The notes below the pieces were generated by a model. It had not been told where the DNA came from and did not search any database. It was given only the letters and a program-made list of their open reading frames with translations. This document shows positions 27,189 through 36,207 of a stretch of DNA of 64,000 nucleotides, piece by piece. Both the position numbers and the translations under genes were made by a program. The stretch is from Hanamia caeni (lineage in GTDB: Bacteria; Bacteroidota; Bacteroidia; Chitinophagales; Chitinophagaceae), in NCBI RefSeq assembly GCF_003721595.1, contig NZ_RJJR01000007.1, positions 173,363 through 237,362 on the forward strand, read 5' to 3'. Position 1 is the first letter of the stretch; each line of letters opens with the position of its first letter.

Positions 27189-27402
27189 ACTAAAAGTACT
27201 TTCTGGCAAACAAGTTTGTAAAATCTTATCTCAGAATGGTTTTATCTTAGTCCACCAGAAAGGAAGTCATATAATTATGCAAAAGAAAACGGCCAATTCT
27301 ACGATCACTGTTCCTGTTCCAAATCACAAGGCAATCAGAATTGGAACTTTACAATCTATAATCCGGCAATCCGGTATTTTGCGTAGCAATTTTGAATTGT
27401 AA
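27181..27402 (+). CDS. hicA: HicA-type mRNA interferase toxin
   Basis: 73 residues with the double-stranded RNA-binding-like HicA fold: 'GKQVCKILSQNGFILVHQKG', the catalytic His in 'GSHIIMQK', and 'TVPVPNHKAIRIGTLQSIIR'. The start is a TTG inside the end of hicB, the only sensible start in frame. Expected to cleave mRNA when free of HicB. The pair sits between a sugar transporter and an amylase gene; the amylase reading frame opens just inside the hicA stop region. Confidence 0.9.
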   Translation: MGKLKVLSGKQVCKILSQNGFILVHQKGSHIIMQKKTANSTITVPVPNHKAIRIGTLQSIIRQSGILRSNFEL

Positions 27403-27451
27403 CATTTTACTTTTTTTCAAACCAGCTTTTTCGTTTCTAAAACTATTGCTT

Positions 27452-29299
27452 GTGAAAAAAATATTTTTCCTCCTCTCTTGCTTCCTTTTCTCCAATCTTT
27501 TTGCCCAAAATAATTCCTTCCAATGTTATCCTACGAATTGGTGGACAGGGATGAAATGGAACCATGTGCAAATTATGATTTATGGAAAGGGCATAGGTAA
27601 CGCTACCGGCTACATGATAAACTACCCGGGCGTTACGTTAAAAAAGTCACATCGTGTTGACAATATCAATTATGAATTTCTTGATATCGTGATTGCGCCA
27701 TCCACAAAGCCGGGCATTTTGAAAATTCACGTAAAGCAGAAAGACTCTTCATTCGTGATTAATTTTCCGATAAAAAAAAGAAGACCAGGTAATGGAAATT
27801 CTTTTGCGCAAGGCGTTACTTCTAAAGATTTTATTTACCTCATCATGCCCGACCGGTTCAGTAATGGCGATACCACCAATGACCGGATCGCCGGAATGCG
27901 CGATCAGAGCTTAAATCGCGATACAGTGTTTATGCGACATGGCGGAGATTTGAAGGGAATTGAAAATCATCTCGATTATTTGAAATCACTTGGCGTTACT
28001 GCGCTCTGGCTTAATCCCGTGATTGAAAATGACATGCCCGAACGCACAGAACACGGATATGCATTTACCAATCATTATAAAATTGATCGGCGCCTTGGCG
28101 GTGAAAAAGCGTATCACAGTTTGGTAAATGCCGCTCATGCAAAAAATATGAAAATTATCCAGGACGCGGTGTATAATCATATTGGGAGTTACCATTTCAC
28201 CGTGCTTGACCCGCCGATGAAAACCTGGCTGCATCAATGGCCCGACTATACGAATACCAGCTATAAAGACCAGGTTCTTTTTGACCCGTACGCAAGCGAT
28301 AAAGAAAAAAAGATCATGCAGGACGGCTGGTTTGTTCCTTCCATGCCCGACCTGAACCAGGGAAATCCTTTCGTGGCTAATTTTTTAATTCAGCATGCGC
28401 TGTGGACGGTAGAAGAATTTGGAATTGACGGGTGGCGTATTGATACTTACATTTATAATGATCTTGATTTTATGAACCGGTGTAATAAGGCGCTGATGGA
28501 CGAATATCCGAAGATCACCATGTTTGGCGAAACATGGGTACACGGCGTTTTGAATCAAAGCTATTTTGTACAAAATAACTTCAACATTCCCTACAAAAGC
28601 AATTTGCAGGCGGCTACTGATTTTCAGACTTTGTGGGGAATAACAGATGCCATGACAAAAGATTTTGGCTGGACGGAAGGCGTGAATAAGTTGTACACAA
28701 CACTTGCACAGGATTTTGTTTATAAAGACCCGATGCGCAATGTAATTTTTTTAGACAATCATGACCTGTCGCGTTTTTATTCGGTGGTGGATACCAATAT
28801 GCTGAAGTATAAAGCTGCGCTGGCGTGGCTTTTCACCTGCAGGGGCATTCCGCAGATTTATTATGGCGATGAAATCGGGATGCAGGGGTTTACTACTCCA
28901 AACGACGGCCATGTTCGGCTGGACTTTCCGGGAGGATGGGCTTCAGATGGTTCCGATAAATTTACAGAAGCCGGCCGCACAGTAAATGAGCAAAAAATCT
29001 GGATTTATATTTCCACGCTGACGAATTTCAGAAAAAATTCTTCTGCAATTACTACGGGAAAGATGATGCAGTTTGCGCCGGTAAAAGGCGAATATGTTTT
29101 CTTTCGATACGACAGTAAACAAACAATTATGACCATTTTAAATACTTCGAAAGAGAACGTAAATATTTCTATAAAAAATTATTCTGAAAGAACAAATGGC
29201 TTTTCCAAAATGAAAAATATTATTACCGGTGAAATCTCGCTATTGGAGGATTTTTCTATGAGCCCGATGGAGAGTGGTGTATGGGAGTTGGAAAAATGA
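27452..29299 (+). CDS. Exported GH13 alpha-amylase / neopullulanase-like
   Basis: 615 residues from a GTG at 27452, chosen because it begins the signal peptide (KKIFFLLSCFLFSNLFAQ). The open frame extends to 27392 with TTG starts that would add a non-signal leader. An N-terminal Ig-like domain (Cyc-maltodextrinase N type, 'CYPTNWWTGMKWNHVQIMIY') precedes the (beta/alpha)8 barrel: 'FIYLIMPDRFSNGD', 'DAVYNHIG', nucleophile Asp in GIDGWRIDTY, acid/base Glu in MFGETWVHG, and 'FLDNHDLSRF'. A C-terminal beta domain ends the protein. Degrades starch-like glucans outside the inner membrane. Confidence 0.93.
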   Translation: MKKIFFLLSCFLFSNLFAQNNSFQCYPTNWWTGMKWNHVQIMIYGKGIGNATGYMINYPGVTLKKSHRVDNINYEFLDIVIAPSTKPGILKIHVKQKDSSFVINFPIKKRRPGNGNSFAQGVTSKDFIYLIMPDRFSNGDTTNDRIAGMRDQSLNRDTVFMRHGGDLKGIENHLDYLKSLGVTALWLNPVIENDMPERTEHGYAFTNHYKIDRRLGGEKAYHSLVNAAHAKNMKIIQDAVYNHIGSYHFTVLDPPMKTWLHQWPDYTNTSYKDQVLFDPYASDKEKKIMQDGWFVPSMPDLNQGNPFVANFLIQHALWTVEEFGIDGWRIDTYIYNDLDFMNRCNKALMDEYPKITMFGETWVHGVLNQSYFVQNNFNIPYKSNLQAATDFQTLWGITDAMTKDFGWTEGVNKLYTTLAQDFVYKDPMRNVIFLDNHDLSRFYSVVDTNMLKYKAALAWLFTCRGIPQIYYGDEIGMQGFTTPNDGHVRLDFPGGWASDGSDKFTEAGRTVNEQKIWIYISTLTNFRKNSSAITTGKMMQFAPVKGEYVFFRYDSKQTIMTILNTSKENVNISIKNYSERTNGFSKMKNIITGEISLLEDFSMSPMESGVWELEK

Positions 29300-29508
29300 T
29301 GGGTGGAGGTTTTGAATTTTTAAACACTATTTTTTTCGTGAAGAAAAAAGATTTTGCAGTAAAGCAACAAATAACCGGGATTTTATTTTACCGTTAACGA
29401 TATGCCACTATCATGCAAAGTTGCTGAGAGGCTATAAAAAGTAACGGTTATGTACAGGTCCGGCTTATGCTACATTTCCCTTGCTACCAGACCTGCGCCA
29501 GAGAGGAT

Positions 29509-29521
29509 GTAAGCGGCTATT
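29509..29521. repeat. Left 13-bp inverted repeat of the S41-gene segment
   Basis: GTAAGCGGCTATT; its exact inverted copy is at 30900-30912. It overlaps the stop codon of the S41 gene. Confidence 0.7.
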
Positions 29522-30875
29522 ATTTCTGTCTTGCTATTTTAATTGCAAAATTTAGTTGTACATCTTTATTTTCAATAATATCACTAATATTTGGTTTTAC
29601 AATATAATCTGGAATAATTCCTCTGTCTCTAAACTTTTCCTTTTGTACAGCCATAATATATTTAGTTGTCGGTATAGAAATAGTAATTTTAGAATTTGGC
29701 AAAGTCGTGTCAACAAATTTTCCGGATGTGTTTCCATAATACCCTCCTCCAGTTTCTTCTCCGATGAATTTTCCTCTTTTATTGCTTCGTGCTATTGAAC
29801 AAAATTCGGCTGTCGCAGAAAAGCTCAAGCCATTTATTAAAAAGAACACTTTTCCGGTAAAGTTGTTTTCATTTGGTATTTGTGTTTGTAAATTAGGATG
29901 TTCTTCTGCTGTTAATTTTCGTTTAGTTGTTTCTAATGATGCATAATACCTAAAATTTTTATCAGTCAAATAAGAATAAAGTAAGGAACCATATATATCT
30001 CTGCCTCCGCCATTTCCTCTTAAATCAATTATCAATTTATCAATTCTTTTTTCTTTAATTTCTTTGAATGCGGATTGAAGAAAAGTAGGAAAATCTTCTT
30101 TATTTTCTGATAGTTCTTGATAAATGAATGTCTTAATAGTAAGTAGGGCGATTTTATGTGAAGGGAAAGAAAGTTGAAGATTTTTTTCTTGCGGCAAATT
30201 ATTTTTATCACATTCGATATTCTCCTTCAATTCTGAATTAACTATCGTGCTATCGATTTTTCGATTTTTTTCTTTGTATTTAATATTAAAAAATGACTTT
30301 TGTCCATAAACCATATTATAGTAAAACCAAAAAGTGTTGCTTAAGATATAATATTTTTTAGTTTGGATAGCGCCATCAGAAACTATATATTGGAAAAGAT
30401 TTTTCCTGATAGTATTAATTGGAATTCCGTTAATACTTAATATTTGTGTTCCCGGCACCAAGTATGTTTTTTTGCTGCAAACGACAAAAGCATTATTTCT
30501 TATAAATTTGAGTTGCAACGGAAAATATGTTTCATATTCATCGTAATATTTTCTGAACTCGTCTGAAGGGCTACAGTACAAATGTCCATCTTCAAGTGAA
30601 CTTAAGAGAAACTTTATTATAGAATAAAACTTTACTTCTGTTGTTGTTTGATTAATTTCTGAATAACAACTATCAAATAATTTATCTATTGTTTTTTTGT
30701 CGTTGTACCGATACAGAGAAGGATAACTTTGTTTTAATGCGGTTTTGAACACAAGGAAGTCTTTTTTGAAAAGCGAAGGGTCAATAATCTTTAAGCCGTC
30801 ATTAATTGACTGGCTAAAAGAAACTGCATTACAAAATATTAAAAAGAAAACTATTGTAATATGTTGTCTTGTCAT
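29520..30875 (-). CDS. Exported S41 family peptidase
   Basis: 451 residues. Signal peptide at residues 5-22 (HITIVFFLIFCNAVSFSQ). The C-terminal tail-specific-protease domain has 'KLIIDLRGNGGGRDIYGSLL', 'KVFFLINGLSFSATAEF' with the nucleophile Ser expected in SFSATAEF, and 'GKFIGEETGGGYYGNTSGKF'. A central PDZ-like portion is weak. The coding sequence is markedly more AT-rich than its neighbours and the gene is bracketed by 13-bp inverted repeats (29509-29521 and 30900-30912), suggesting acquisition as a single-gene segment. Substrate unknown. Confidence 0.85.
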   Translation of the reverse strand: MTRQHITIVFFLIFCNAVSFSQSINDGLKIIDPSLFKKDFLVFKTALKQSYPSLYRYNDKKTIDKLFDSCYSEINQTTTEVKFYSIIKFLLSSLEDGHLYCSPSDEFRKYYDEYETYFPLQLKFIRNNAFVVCSKKTYLVPGTQILSINGIPINTIRKNLFQYIVSDGAIQTKKYYILSNTFWFYYNMVYGQKSFFNIKYKEKNRKIDSTIVNSELKENIECDKNNLPQEKNLQLSFPSHKIALLTIKTFIYQELSENKEDFPTFLQSAFKEIKEKRIDKLIIDLRGNGGGRDIYGSLLYSYLTDKNFRYYASLETTKRKLTAEEHPNLQTQIPNENNFTGKVFFLINGLSFSATAEFCSIARSNKRGKFIGEETGGGYYGNTSGKFVDTTLPNSKITISIPTTKYIMAVQKEKFRDRGIIPDYIVKPNISDIIENKDVQLNFAIKIARQK

Positions 30876-30899
30876 TGATGTGCTAATTAGTCGCGTTCA

Positions 30900-30912
30900 A
30901 ATAGCCGCTTAC
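30900..30912. repeat. Right 13-bp inverted repeat of the S41-gene segment
   Basis: AATAGCCGCTTAC, the exact reverse complement of 29509-29521. It sits 25 bp upstream of the S41 start codon. Confidence 0.7.
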
Positions 30913-31027
30913 TTGCTAATTTAGTTATAATATGCTATAGCTTTAAAAAATTGCATTTCATAATCATAATGTACCGTTATCAATTCCATTTTGTCATTAA
31001 TGAAATAACTAAACATGATTTCGTGTT

Positions 31028-31061
31028 GCAGTAATAAATAATGGTGATTATTTATTACTGC
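31028..31061 (-). terminator. Stem-loop directly after smpB
   Basis: A perfect 14-bp stem (GCAGTAATAAATAA and its complement) with a 6-nt loop, starting 3 bp past the smpB stop. No U-run follows, so it may be an RNA-end stabiliser rather than a strict terminator. Confidence 0.6.
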
Positions 31062-31064
31062 TTA

Positions 31065-31502
31065 TCAAATCCCATACTTCCTTTTGATATCCCGGTCGGC
31101 TTCTCTTGATTTGATGGTTTCTCTTTTGTCATAAATTTTCTTTCCTTTTCCAAGGCCGATCTCGATTTTTGCAAAGCCGCTTTGCGAAAAAAATATTTTT
31201 AGCGGAACAATTGTGTAACCCTTCTCTTTAATTTTGTTTTCGAGCTTGCGCAATTCCTTTTTCTGCAATAATAATTTGCGCTCCTGCATGGGTTCATGGT
31301 TATAATGCGTACCAAAGTTATATTCAGAAATATGCAGGCTTTTTACATACAATTCCCCTTTATTAAAAATGCAATAGCTGTCGTTAAAGCTGGCCTTACC
31401 TGCTCTTAACGATTTTACTTCTGTTCCGGATAATACTATCCCCGCAACATATTTTGTTTCTATATTGTATTCGTAATAAGCTTTTCGGTTTCTGATATCC
31501 AT
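31065..31502 (-). CDS. smpB: SsrA-binding protein SmpB
   Basis: 145 residues from the ATG at 31502 (MDIRNRKAYYEYNIETKYVA); the open frame extends 20 codons upstream through a simple-sequence tract and is not likely translated. OB-fold with 'GIVLSGTEVKSLRAGKASFN', 'YNFGTHYNHEPMQERKLLLQ', and the basic C-terminal tail 'KKIYDKRETIKSREADRDIK'. Binds tmRNA and delivers it to stalled ribosomes. The tmRNA gene was not found in this window. accD lies 87 bp upstream on the same strand. Confidence 0.95.
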   Translation of the reverse strand: MDIRNRKAYYEYNIETKYVAGIVLSGTEVKSLRAGKASFNDSYCIFNKGELYVKSLHISEYNFGTHYNHEPMQERKLLLQKKELRKLENKIKEKGYTIVPLKIFFSQSGFAKIEIGLGKGKKIYDKRETIKSREADRDIKRKYGI

Positions 31503-31589
31503 TGTAATGAATGGTAGTGAGTGGTGAATGGTGAGTCGTGAGTTGTGATTATTACGATTCACGCTTGCCTTTCCCGATCCCCTTTCTTG

Positions 31590-32501
31590 CTAATGACTGA
31601 ATAAAATCAGAAGCTGTTTCAGCTTTTCTCTTAAATCTTTTCTTGAAACTATAAAATCAAGGAAGCCATGTTCAAGCAAAAACTCACTTCTCTGGAAGCC
31701 AGGCGGAAGGTCTTTTTTAATCGTTTCTTTAATCACGCGGGGACCAGCAAATCCGATTAGGGCGCCCGGTTCGGCCATGATGATGTCGCCAAGCATCGCA
31801 AAAGATGCAGTGGTTCCACCAAATGTTGGATCAGTACATAGAGAGAAATATGGGATCCTGTTATCAGTGAGCAGGGATAATTTTGCGGAAGTTTTTGCGA
31901 GTTGCATCAGCGAAAAAGCGCTTTCCATCATCCTGGCGCCTCCGCTTTTGTTGATGATCATAAAAGGAATGGAATGTTTTACACAATAATCGCACGCTCT
32001 CGAAATTTTTTCACCCATCACACTTCCCAGGCTTCCACCAATAAATTCAAAATCCATGCTGGCAATCACGATATCGATTTCGTGAATTTTTCCATGCGCT
32101 ACGGTGATGGAATCATGAAGGTTTGTTTTGGCATACGCTTCTTCCAGCCTTTTGGAATAAGGCTTCAAATCCACAAACCCGAGCAAATCCTTTGATTTAA
32201 TATTGGCAAAAAGTTCTTTGTAGCTGCCTTCGTCAAATAATATTTCAAAATATTCAGCGCTTCCTATCCTGTGGTGGTACTCGCATTTGGGGCATACAAA
32301 CAGGTTTTCTCTTAATTCTGTAACGGTACATGTATACCGGCATTGCGGGCATTTGGTCCACAAGCCATCGGGTGGTTCTTTTTTATCCTTTGTTGAAGTG
32401 GTGATTCCCTTTATCTTTCTCCTAAACCAACTACGCTTTATTTCTTCCGCCTCACCTTCTTCACCCGCCAGATTAGCATCGAAATCTTCGTCTTGTTTCA
32501 T
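31590..32501 (-). CDS. accD: Acetyl-CoA carboxylase carboxyltransferase beta subunit
   Basis: 303 residues. The N-terminal zinc ribbon has two CxxC pairs: CPQC at about 49-52 and CPKC 17 residues later. The crotonase-like carboxyltransferase core follows: 'IASMDFEFIGGSLGSVMGEK', 'NKSGGARMMESAFSLMQLAK', 'TDPTFGGTTASFAMLGDI' and 'IGFAGPRVIKETI'. The enzyme makes malonyl-CoA with AccA, B and C, none of which is in this window. The N-terminal ~40 residues are an acidic extension (DEDFDANLAGEEGEAEE) longer than in E. coli. Confidence 0.95.
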   Translation of the reverse strand: MKQDEDFDANLAGEEGEAEEIKRSWFRRKIKGITTSTKDKKEPPDGLWTKCPQCRYTCTVTELRENLFVCPKCEYHHRIGSAEYFEILFDEGSYKELFANIKSKDLLGFVDLKPYSKRLEEAYAKTNLHDSITVAHGKIHEIDIVIASMDFEFIGGSLGSVMGEKISRACDYCVKHSIPFMIINKSGGARMMESAFSLMQLAKTSAKLSLLTDNRIPYFSLCTDPTFGGTTASFAMLGDIIMAEPGALIGFAGPRVIKETIKKDLPPGFQRSEFLLEHGFLDFIVSRKDLREKLKQLLILFSH

Positions 32502-32568
32502 TTATATTTTTTTGTAAATCAATACTGATTTCCCTAAATAACGCCATCCGAATTTTCTCCAAAACCTG

Positions 32569-32606
32569 AAAGGCCTGCTACGGTTATTGCCAGGCAGCAA
32601 GCCTTT
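32569..32606 (-). terminator. Possible terminator downstream of the aldolase gene
   Basis: AAAGGC + CTGC pairs with GCAG + GCCTTT across a 15-nt loop, with a 3-nt bulge. It lies 22 bp after the aldolase stop on the minus strand. Imperfect. Confidence 0.35.
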
Positions 32607-32627
32607 ATTAATACAACATACATTTTG

Positions 32628-33683
32628 CTAAGCTATCGTAATGCTTTCATCCAAATATACATCCTGCGAAGCAATTAATAATTCCACGCCTTCTTTAAAT
32701 GGCCTTTGAAAAGCCTTTCTTCCCATAATCAAACCCATTCCGCCCGCACGTTTATTAATAACAGCCGTTTCAACTGCTTCTTTTAAATCAGACTCCCCGC
32801 TGCTTGCGCCGCCGCTGTTAATCAAACCAATCTTTCCGCTATAGCAGTTTAACACCTGGTAACGGCACAGATCAATTGGGTGGTCTGATGATAAATTTTT
32901 ATACACCAGGGGTGAAGTTTTTCCGTATTTTACCGCATTATAGCCTCCATTGTTGGTAGCCATCTTTTGCTTAATAATATCAGCCTGTAAGGTTACTCCA
33001 ATATGGTTTGCCTGGCCGGTAAGGTCAGCGCTGGTAGAGTAATCGGTTCCGTTTACTTTGAACCCATCGTTGCGAAGATAGCACCATAGGATAGTACACA
33101 TGCCTAATTCATGGGCCAGTGCAAATGCTTCGCTTACTTCCTGCAATTGGCGGGTGCTCTCTTCACTTCCCCAGTAAACTGTAGCGCCTACGCCAACAGC
33201 TCCCATATTATAAGCCGTTTCAACTGAGCCATACATAGTTTGGTCAAATTTATTTGGGTAGCTTAATAATTCATTATGGTTCAATTTCACAATAAATGGA
33301 ATCTTATGCGCATATTTTCTGCTTAAAATTCCTAAAACGCCAAAGGTGGATGCTACGCCATTGCAACCTGCCTCAATAGCCAGCTTTACTATGTTTTCGG
33401 GATCGAAATAAATGGGATTGGGAGCAAAAGAGGCTCCGGCACTATGTTCAATCCCCTGGTCAACCGGGAAAATGCTGCAATAGCCTGTGCCGCCTAACCG
33501 GCCATGATCCAATAATTGTTGCATGCTGCCAACTACCCGGTTGTTACGGTCGCTTTGTACAAAAATATCATCAATGTACGAGGGAGAAGGAAGCGTTAGT
33601 GTTGATTTGTCTACTTTACATTTGTGGTTTAAAAGGTCTTCCGCTTTGTCGCCTAAAATATCCGCGATCTTTTTTGATGCCAT
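32628..33683 (-). CDS. fbaB: Class I fructose-bisphosphate aldolase
   Basis: 351 residues of the DhnA/FbaB (archaeal-type class I) family, which uses a Schiff-base lysine. Visible signatures: '[19 protein letters not shown]', '[20 protein letters not shown]', '[20 protein letters not shown]', '[20 protein letters not shown]', '[20 protein letters not shown]' and '[16 protein letters not shown]'. It cleaves fructose-1,6-bisphosphate in glycolysis and gluconeogenesis. It has its own TATTTTTG promoter box at 33704-33711. Confidence 0.93.
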   Translation of the reverse strand: MASKKIADILGDKAEDLLNHKCKVDKSTLTLPSPSYIDDIFVQSDRNNRVVGSMQQLLDHGRLGGTGYCSIFPVDQGIEHSAGASFAPNPIYFDPENIVKLAIEAGCNGVASTFGVLGILSRKYAHKIPFIVKLNHNELLSYPNKFDQTMYGSVETAYNMGAVGVGATVYWGSEESTRQLQEVSEAFALAHELGMCTILWCYLRNDGFKVNGTDYSTSADLTGQANHIGVTLQADIIKQKMATNNGGYNAVKYGKTSPLVYKNLSSDHPIDLCRYQVLNCYSGKIGLINSGGASSGESDLKEAVETAVINKRAGGMGLIMGRKAFQRPFKEGVELLIASQDVYLDESITIA

Positions 33684-33703
33684 TGTTTAAGTTTTAATTT
33701 TCG

Positions 33704-33711
33704 CAAAAATA
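33704..33711 (-). promoter_or_regulatory. Putative -7 box (TATTTTTG) for fbaB
   Basis: TAnnTTTG on the minus strand, 20 nt before the aldolase start codon. Confidence 0.5.
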
Positions 33712-33916
33712 GGAAATTACGCGCTTAACCTGATTTTGGTTAAAAAATAGCAGCGTCGCTAATATTCAGCTTATGACTTTGAGAAAGGGATGAAACATTA
33801 TCTACTCATTTCAATCTGGCTTTAATACCAGCTTAATATTCGCCATCTGCAATTCTCATTAATCTTTAAGCAATAATCGGGTGAGTTTGCCCATTAGGTA
33901 TAGATATTAAAAAAAA

Positions 33917-33942
33917 CTTCTGCAATCAATCGACTGCAGAAG
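33917..33942. terminator. Hairpin with A- and T-runs on either side
   Basis: CTTCTGCA / TGCAGAAG, an 8-bp perfect stem with a 10-nt loop, preceded by seven A and followed by TAAATTTTTT. It could terminate transcription in either direction; the nearest upstream source on the minus strand is cystathionine beta-synthase or an unseen RNA. Confidence 0.55.
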
Positions 33943-34002
33943 TAAATTTTTTACTGCCTAAGCAGTTCCTCTGGGATGTTTACCGGGTAAGTTAGCCGGA
34001 TT

Positions 34003-34149
34003 TTAGGTTTTTACAAGGATAAGATTCAGTTCTCCCAGTTTTTTCGGACGGTTTTCATAAGATAAATTCGGATTTGAAACGGGTAACATTTCAAAAAAAC
34101 GGTTTTTGATTTCCTCTTTAATTTCATCAAAGAGCGGATATTGGAAAAG
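34003..34149 (-). pseudogene. Possible gene remnant (48 codons, no start)
   Basis: An open stretch of 48 codons ending in TAA, with no start codon at its head. It reads 'QYPLFDEIKEEIKNRFFEML' and 'NPNLSYENRPKKLGELNLIL', with amino-acid use like a real protein tail. A stop (TAA) at 34150-34152 precedes it in frame. It may be the remains of a decayed gene; no family was recognised and chance cannot be excluded. Confidence 0.25.
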
Positions 34150-34535
34150 TTAGAAGTTGACTGATATCGGATTTTCCGGTTTTCAAAAGGAATTTGGATA
34201 GATTCTGTCTTTAATTGGATATTGGATATTTTTGATTAATGCCTGTCGCAACATCAATCAACTTCTTATGCAAAGATAATTACGCTCACATTTCCATGAA
34301 AGAGCATTATTGACCATTTTTTGAAGATATAGAAATACGGTTAAAATCGTAAATGACGCAAAACTTATCCGTATTACTGCGATTTTATCCGCAAGTATTT
34401 TTACGATTTAATTTATTTAGCAGACTGATTATAAGTTGATTATGGTCTTTACGTGAACTTTTATACACAGGTAAAAATTAAATTACAATTATTTATTTAT
34501 TCACTGTTTAAAGTGTTTATCGTACAAGTTAAACG

Positions 34536-35891
34536 CTATTTTGCCAGACTCTGGATAATGTCATACTTAGTAACAATATGATAGTTGCCGGATTCATCTT
34601 TACTCAGTACGGCGCCGTTATGTTTTGATATTAATTTGCTCAACTTTCCAACCGGCATCGTAAACGGAACCACCGGATATTCGGCTTCCATTACGGAAAA
34701 AATTTTTTCTTCCTTAATGCGATGGTCGGATAAGATTTTATTAAACAATCCTCCTTCACTCAACGATCCCACCATCCCTTCCTCGTTCATTACGGGGATG
34801 TTTTCAATATCATATTTGCTCATCAGGTTGATGGCTTCAGATACCGGCTGCTCAGGATGAACGGTAATTAACTTTTGGCTTCCACGCCCCGACACCAGGT
34901 CTTTAAACGTTTTCACTTCCAAAAAGCCCCGCTGCATCATCCATTCATCATTGTATATTTTACCCACGTAGCGGCTTCCATGGTCGTGAAAAATGCAGAC
35001 AACCACATCTCCCTTTTTTAGCCGGTCTTTTAGTTGAAAAACTCCCTGCAAACAGCTTCCGGCGCTGTAGCCAATAAACATTCCTTCTTCTTTTGCAATA
35101 CGGCGGGCCATTACGGCGCCATCCTTATCGGTCACTTTTATGAAGTCATCAATGTATTGCATATCAAAATTTGCGGGAACAAAATCTTCCCCAAAGCCTT
35201 CGCTGATATAAGGGTATACTTCTGTCTCGTCAATTTCTCCTGTATCAAAGTATTTTTTCAATAAAGAGCCATAACTATCTATTGCCCAAACCTTAATATC
35301 AGGATTTTTTTCTTTTAAATACTTGCCGGTCCCCACTATGGTTCCTCCGGTTCCGCTTGCCACAACAAGATGCGTTACCTTTCCTTCAGTCTGTTCCCAT
35401 ATTTCGGGCCCTGTTTGTTCATAATGCGCCAGGCGGTTTGCCAAATTATCGTATTGATTTACATACCACGAATCAGGAACTTCTTCGGCTAATCTTTTTG
35501 AAACGGAATAGTAGGAACGCGGATCTTCAGGCTCTACATTGGTAGGGCAAACAATTACCTCGGCCCCAACGGCTTTCAATATGTCAGCTTTTTCTTTGGA
35601 TTGTTTATCAGTAGTGGTAAAAATACATTTATAACCTTTGACGATTGCCGCCAGGGCGAGCCCCATTCCTGTGTTGCCGGATGTGCCTTCAATAATGGTA
35701 CCGCCGGGCTTAATTTTCCCTTCCTGCTCGGCTACTTCGAGCATTTTTACCGCCATGCGGTCTTTAATTGAGTTGCCGGGATTGAAATATTCCACTTTTG
35801 CCAATACGGTACATGGCAAATCTTTAGTAATTTTATTGAGCTGAATAAGCGGAGTGTTTCCTATCGTTTCCAGGATGTTCTTTTTCCACAT
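34536..35891 (-). CDS. cbs: Cystathionine beta-synthase
   Basis: 451 residues. The PLP fold-type II domain (about 1-320) carries the Schiff-base Lys in GNSIKDRMAV, 'EGTSGNTGMGLALAA' and 'VVASGTGGTIVGTGKYLKEK'. A pair of CBS domains follows (about 335-451, 'VSEAINLMSKYDIENIPVMN', 'FSVMEAEYPVVPFTMPVGKL'), as in eukaryotic-type CBS. It condenses serine (or O-acetylserine) with homocysteine; the C-terminal pair may bind adenosyl ligands. No heme-binding N-terminal extension is present. A cysteine synthase with CBS domains is an alternative reading. Confidence 0.88.
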   Translation of the reverse strand: MWKKNILETIGNTPLIQLNKITKDLPCTVLAKVEYFNPGNSIKDRMAVKMLEVAEQEGKIKPGGTIIEGTSGNTGMGLALAAIVKGYKCIFTTTDKQSKEKADILKAVGAEVIVCPTNVEPEDPRSYYSVSKRLAEEVPDSWYVNQYDNLANRLAHYEQTGPEIWEQTEGKVTHLVVASGTGGTIVGTGKYLKEKNPDIKVWAIDSYGSLLKKYFDTGEIDETEVYPYISEGFGEDFVPANFDMQYIDDFIKVTDKDGAVMARRIAKEEGMFIGYSAGSCLQGVFQLKDRLKKGDVVVCIFHDHGSRYVGKIYNDEWMMQRGFLEVKTFKDLVSGRGSQKLITVHPEQPVSEAINLMSKYDIENIPVMNEEGMVGSLSEGGLFNKILSDHRIKEEKIFSVMEAEYPVVPFTMPVGKLSKLISKHNGAVLSKDESGNYHIVTKYDIIQSLAK

Positions 35892-35968
35892 AACAATTTT
35901 TTTGGCTAAAGATAAAAAATTTAGTGCAGTGGATTTAGAAGAAAGGCTTTCTAATTTATGTGAAGGAA

Positions 35969-36133
35969 CTATTTTTTCTTTGGCTTTTCAGATTCTGTTT
36001 CTTTCTTGTTATGAGTTATATCATCACCTTTAAACTCCTGTTCTTCGTTTTTGCGGCTGTCAAGGTTGTCTCGTACATCGGGCCGGGAGGTGTTTTTACC
36101 TTGCGGAGTTTGCGGCTTTTTATTTGTATTCAT
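35969..36133 (-). CDS. Small highly charged protein (54 residues)
   Basis: ATG at 36133 to TAG at 35969. The sequence starts MNTNKKPQTPQGKNTSRPDV, then 'RDNLDSRKNEEQEFKGDD' and ends 'NKKETESEKPKKK'. It is hydrophilic, Lys/Glu/Asp-rich and probably disordered, with no hydrophobic core. Small proteins of this style are common and unannotated in this phylum. No function can be proposed. It lies between the S41 protease gene and cbs, same strand as both. Confidence 0.6.
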   Translation of the reverse strand: MNTNKKPQTPQGKNTSRPDVRDNLDSRKNEEQEFKGDDITHNKKETESEKPKKK

Positions 36134-36207
36134 GGTACTTGTTTTTAATAAAAGCGCTTAAAAACTATGCCATAAACATGGGAATTATAGTAAATGAAAG
36201 CGTGAAT

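Larger units (their letters stand above)
33684..34535. other. Long intergenic region
   Basis: 852 bp between two leftward genes. It contains the aldolase promoter box, a strong hairpin at 33917-33942 and a short coding-like stretch at 34003-34149 on the minus strand. No tRNA, tmRNA or riboswitch was recognised by eye. Confidence 0.5.

Noticed and set aside
29341..29521. attC-like site beside the S41 gene
   Set aside because: Inverted elements (ACCGTTA/TAACGGT) and GTAAGCGGC resemble integron recombination sites superficially, but the core and spacing do not fit and no integrase is present.
33684..34535. tmRNA or other structural RNA near smpB and aldolase
   Set aside because: No recognisable tRNA-like acceptor, tag frame or conserved ends were found by eye.
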